Assembly: GCF_003182355.1 (NCBI RefSeq) | Contig: NZ_QGTW01000007.1 | Span: 62,001 to 126,000, forward strand | Direction of reading: 5' to 3' | From: Cytobacillus oceanisediminis | GTDB lineage: Bacteria; Bacillota; Bacilli; Bacillales; Cytobacillaceae | DNA length: 64,000 bases | In this document: positions 62,715 through 64,000 of the stretch, piece after piece | Layout of the letters: the number at the start of each line of letters is the position of its first letter | How positions within the stretch are numbered: the stretch's first letter is position 1 | Notes under the pieces: model-generated | Database searches by the model: none | Told to the model about the DNA's origin: nothing | The model's input: the letters and a program-made list of their open reading frames with translations, nothing else | Made by a program: the position numbers and the translations under genes

Positions 62715-62757
62715 AAAAAATCCTTCTTTTTATTTGGTTAGAAAGAAGGATTTTTTC
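62715..62757 (+). terminator. Intrinsic terminator after yhaH
   Basis: AAAAAATCCTTCTTT and its complement pair around a 12-base loop, ending in six T residues. Confidence 0.93.
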
Positions 62758-63007
62758 ATTTTTAGCCGAAAACCAATATATTATAAAAATGCTTCATTTT
62801 TTTATTTAAAATAAAAAGTTGCTATAATCCCTGTCGTAGAGCCTTTTACAGAAATGCAGAAAGGTTTTCTAAAAATTTTGTAAATTTATATCTTTATTAA
62901 TTTTTGTTTTATTGGCATAATGATAATAAGAAAAGCAAAAGCACAGCTGGCTTCTGTCCAGGAAAGAAAGCTTTCTTATTAATTTTATAAAGTAGGTGAA
63001 TTATTGA

Positions 63008-63583
63008 ATGACGGATAAACCAATTTCTATGAAGGAAGCAATGATTTTTAGCCAAAGAATTGCACAACTGAGCAAAGCCCTTTGGAAGTCGATCGAGAAA
63101 GATTGGCAGCAGTGGATTAAGCCTTACGACTTGAATATTAACGAACATCATATTTTATGGATTGCCTATCATTTGAACGGCGCTTCTATCTCCGATGTGG
63201 CAAAATTTGGTGTTATGCATGTTTCAACTGCATTCAATTTCTCCAAAAAACTTGAAGAACGCGGTTTTCTTCAATTTTCAAAGAAAGAGAGCGATAAGAG
63301 AAATACTTATATCAAATTGACTGAAGAGGGAGAAAAAGTTCTATTAAGCCTAATGGAAACCTATACACCTGAGAAAAATGCCGTATTCTCCGGGGCTGTG
63401 CCATTGAGGGACCTGTACGGAAAGTTCCCTGATATCATTGAAATCATGGCTATCGTCCGCAATATTTACGGTGATGACTTTATGGAAATTTTTGAAAAGT
63501 CCTTCGCTAACCTTGAAAATCAATTCGAGGAAGATGAAGGCAAATTAAAGAAAAAAGAAACAGCTGAAAAGGAACTTGTATAG
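63008..63583 (+). CDS. scoC: MarR-family transition-state regulator ScoC (Hpr)
   Basis: Represses extracellular protease, sporulation and oligopeptide-permease genes in B. subtilis. The 191-residue protein has the characteristic long N-terminal helix [21 protein letters not shown] MarR winged helix follows at about residues 40-110 ([40 protein letters not shown]). ATG at 63008 follows TAGGTGA. yhaH, scoC and the next membrane-protein gene are neighbours as in B. subtilis. Confidence 0.95.
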   Translation: MTDKPISMKEAMIFSQRIAQLSKALWKSIEKDWQQWIKPYDLNINEHHILWIAYHLNGASISDVAKFGVMHVSTAFNFSKKLEERGFLQFSKKESDKRNTYIKLTEEGEKVLLSLMETYTPEKNAVFSGAVPLRDLYGKFPDIIEIMAIVRNIYGDDFMEIFEKSFANLENQFEEDEGKLKKKETAEKELV

Positions 63584-63854
63584 AAATAGAAAAGTTCCTA
63601 TCCTTTTAAAATAGTATGTAACCCCTTTCAAAGCGGATGCATCACATTCGCTTTCCGTCTTGACTTCGTTTGCTCACATTTTCACATAACATCCTCATAT
63701 TTTCCCTCTTTTAAGTAATCCTACTCCCCTTTCTTAAAAAAGATTTTTTTCGACAAAATGCTTTAAATTTCCCTATTGATTTTTTTCTATATTCATCGTA
63801 AAGTATCTTAGTGAGTTTGGAAGAATACTAATTTCTCCTTTTGGAGGTATTGAT

Positions 63855-64000
63855 ATGATGAATTGCTGGAAGACGATAAACTTCACGAAGCAATATGGAT
63901 CGCAAAGGCTTTTTATATTGTCTTCCTTAACCATGCTGGCTACGTTTATATTTACTTATGTTCCTGCAACATACTTATTTGTGCCAGAAACCTTTTACGA
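63855..64000 (+). CDS. Membrane protein start (DUF3267-like), runs off right edge
   Basis: The first 48 codons read MMNCWKTINFTKQYGSQRLF and then a hydrophobic segment LSSLTMLATFIFTYVPATYL. The opening resembles DUF3267 (putative zincin) membrane proteins of Bacillus, but the catalytic part is beyond the window. ATG at 63855 or 63858 follows GGAGG. Confidence 0.6.
   Translation, partial: MMNCWKTINFTKQYGSQRLFILSSLTMLATFIFTYVPATYLFVPETFY

Overview
The window comes from a Bacillaceae chromosome, most likely a Cytobacillus/Mesobacillus-type relative of Bacillus firmus rather than the B. subtilis group itself. Evidence: addAB, comK with an IDEAL-domain neighbour, yhjD/yhjE/sip, the hemEHY block with yhgD, yhgE and hmoB, yhfH/yhfI/lplJ/lcfB, liaFSR, and ecsABC-hit-serC-trpP-yhaH-scoC all match loci that lie close together in B. 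subtilis, but they are shuffled into shorter blocks. Genes have strong GGAGG-type ribosome sites, low to moderate GC, and many intrinsic terminators.

Layout. 1-6120: addBA recombination helicase-nuclease (addA runs off the left edge). 6.1-12.3 kb: a decaying stretch with an MFS transporter, VOC protein, frameshifted thiolase, SDR reductase, and remnants of an acetyltransferase, an alpha/beta hydrolase and a LAL-type regulator. 12.3-20.9 kb: signal peptidase, TVP38 protein, LCP wall-polymer ligase, S9 peptidase, YhjD, ComK, IDEAL protein, S51 peptidase and a Ste24-type protease. 21.3-26.1 kb: AzlCD with a divergent XRE-cupin regulator, and a TrpX-type ABC importer. 26.4-31.6 kb: fatty-acid and lipoate genes (enoyl-CoA hydratase, lcfB with a FadR box, lplJ, yhfI, yhfH). 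31.7-39.3 kb: yhgE/yhgD with two operator palindromes, hemY-hemH-hemE, and the haem monooxygenase hmoB. 39.4-41.9 kb: liaFSR. 53.7-64 kb: PAP2 phosphatase, M20 amidohydrolase, ecsABC, hit, serC, trpP with a TRAP-binding leader, yhaH, scoC and the start of a further membrane-protein gene.

The exceptional part is 42504-52597: an AT-rich element of about 10.1 kb inserted in a 468-residue permease gene, whose two halves (42149-42505 and 52600-53649) join in frame across a TGG codon. It carries a large serine recombinase next to the right junction, a RepA_N-type replication protein, an apparent iteron origin (three 15-bp AT-rich repeats abutting three 22-bp repeats), a TerS-like small terminase without any large terminase, portal, capsid or conjugation gene, a roughly 600-nt hairpin-rich noncoding tract, and cargo at both ends (an ABC/SMC-like ATPase with a zinc-ribbon protein on the left, a phospholipase-D-like nuclease on the right). 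The best reading is a phage-satellite (PICI-like) island that uses a serine recombinase and may carry anti-phage cargo. The recombination sites can be rebuilt from the junctions and show dyad symmetry around a GG dinucleotide.

The host DNA also holds several intergenic repeat families: a 118-bp structured repeat (two copies with compensatory stem changes), a larger Bacillus-type GC-rich repeat (three copies), a 159-bp MITE-like palindrome, and three unrelated tandem arrays that share a period of about 20.5-21 bp. No rRNA, tRNA or CRISPR array was seen.
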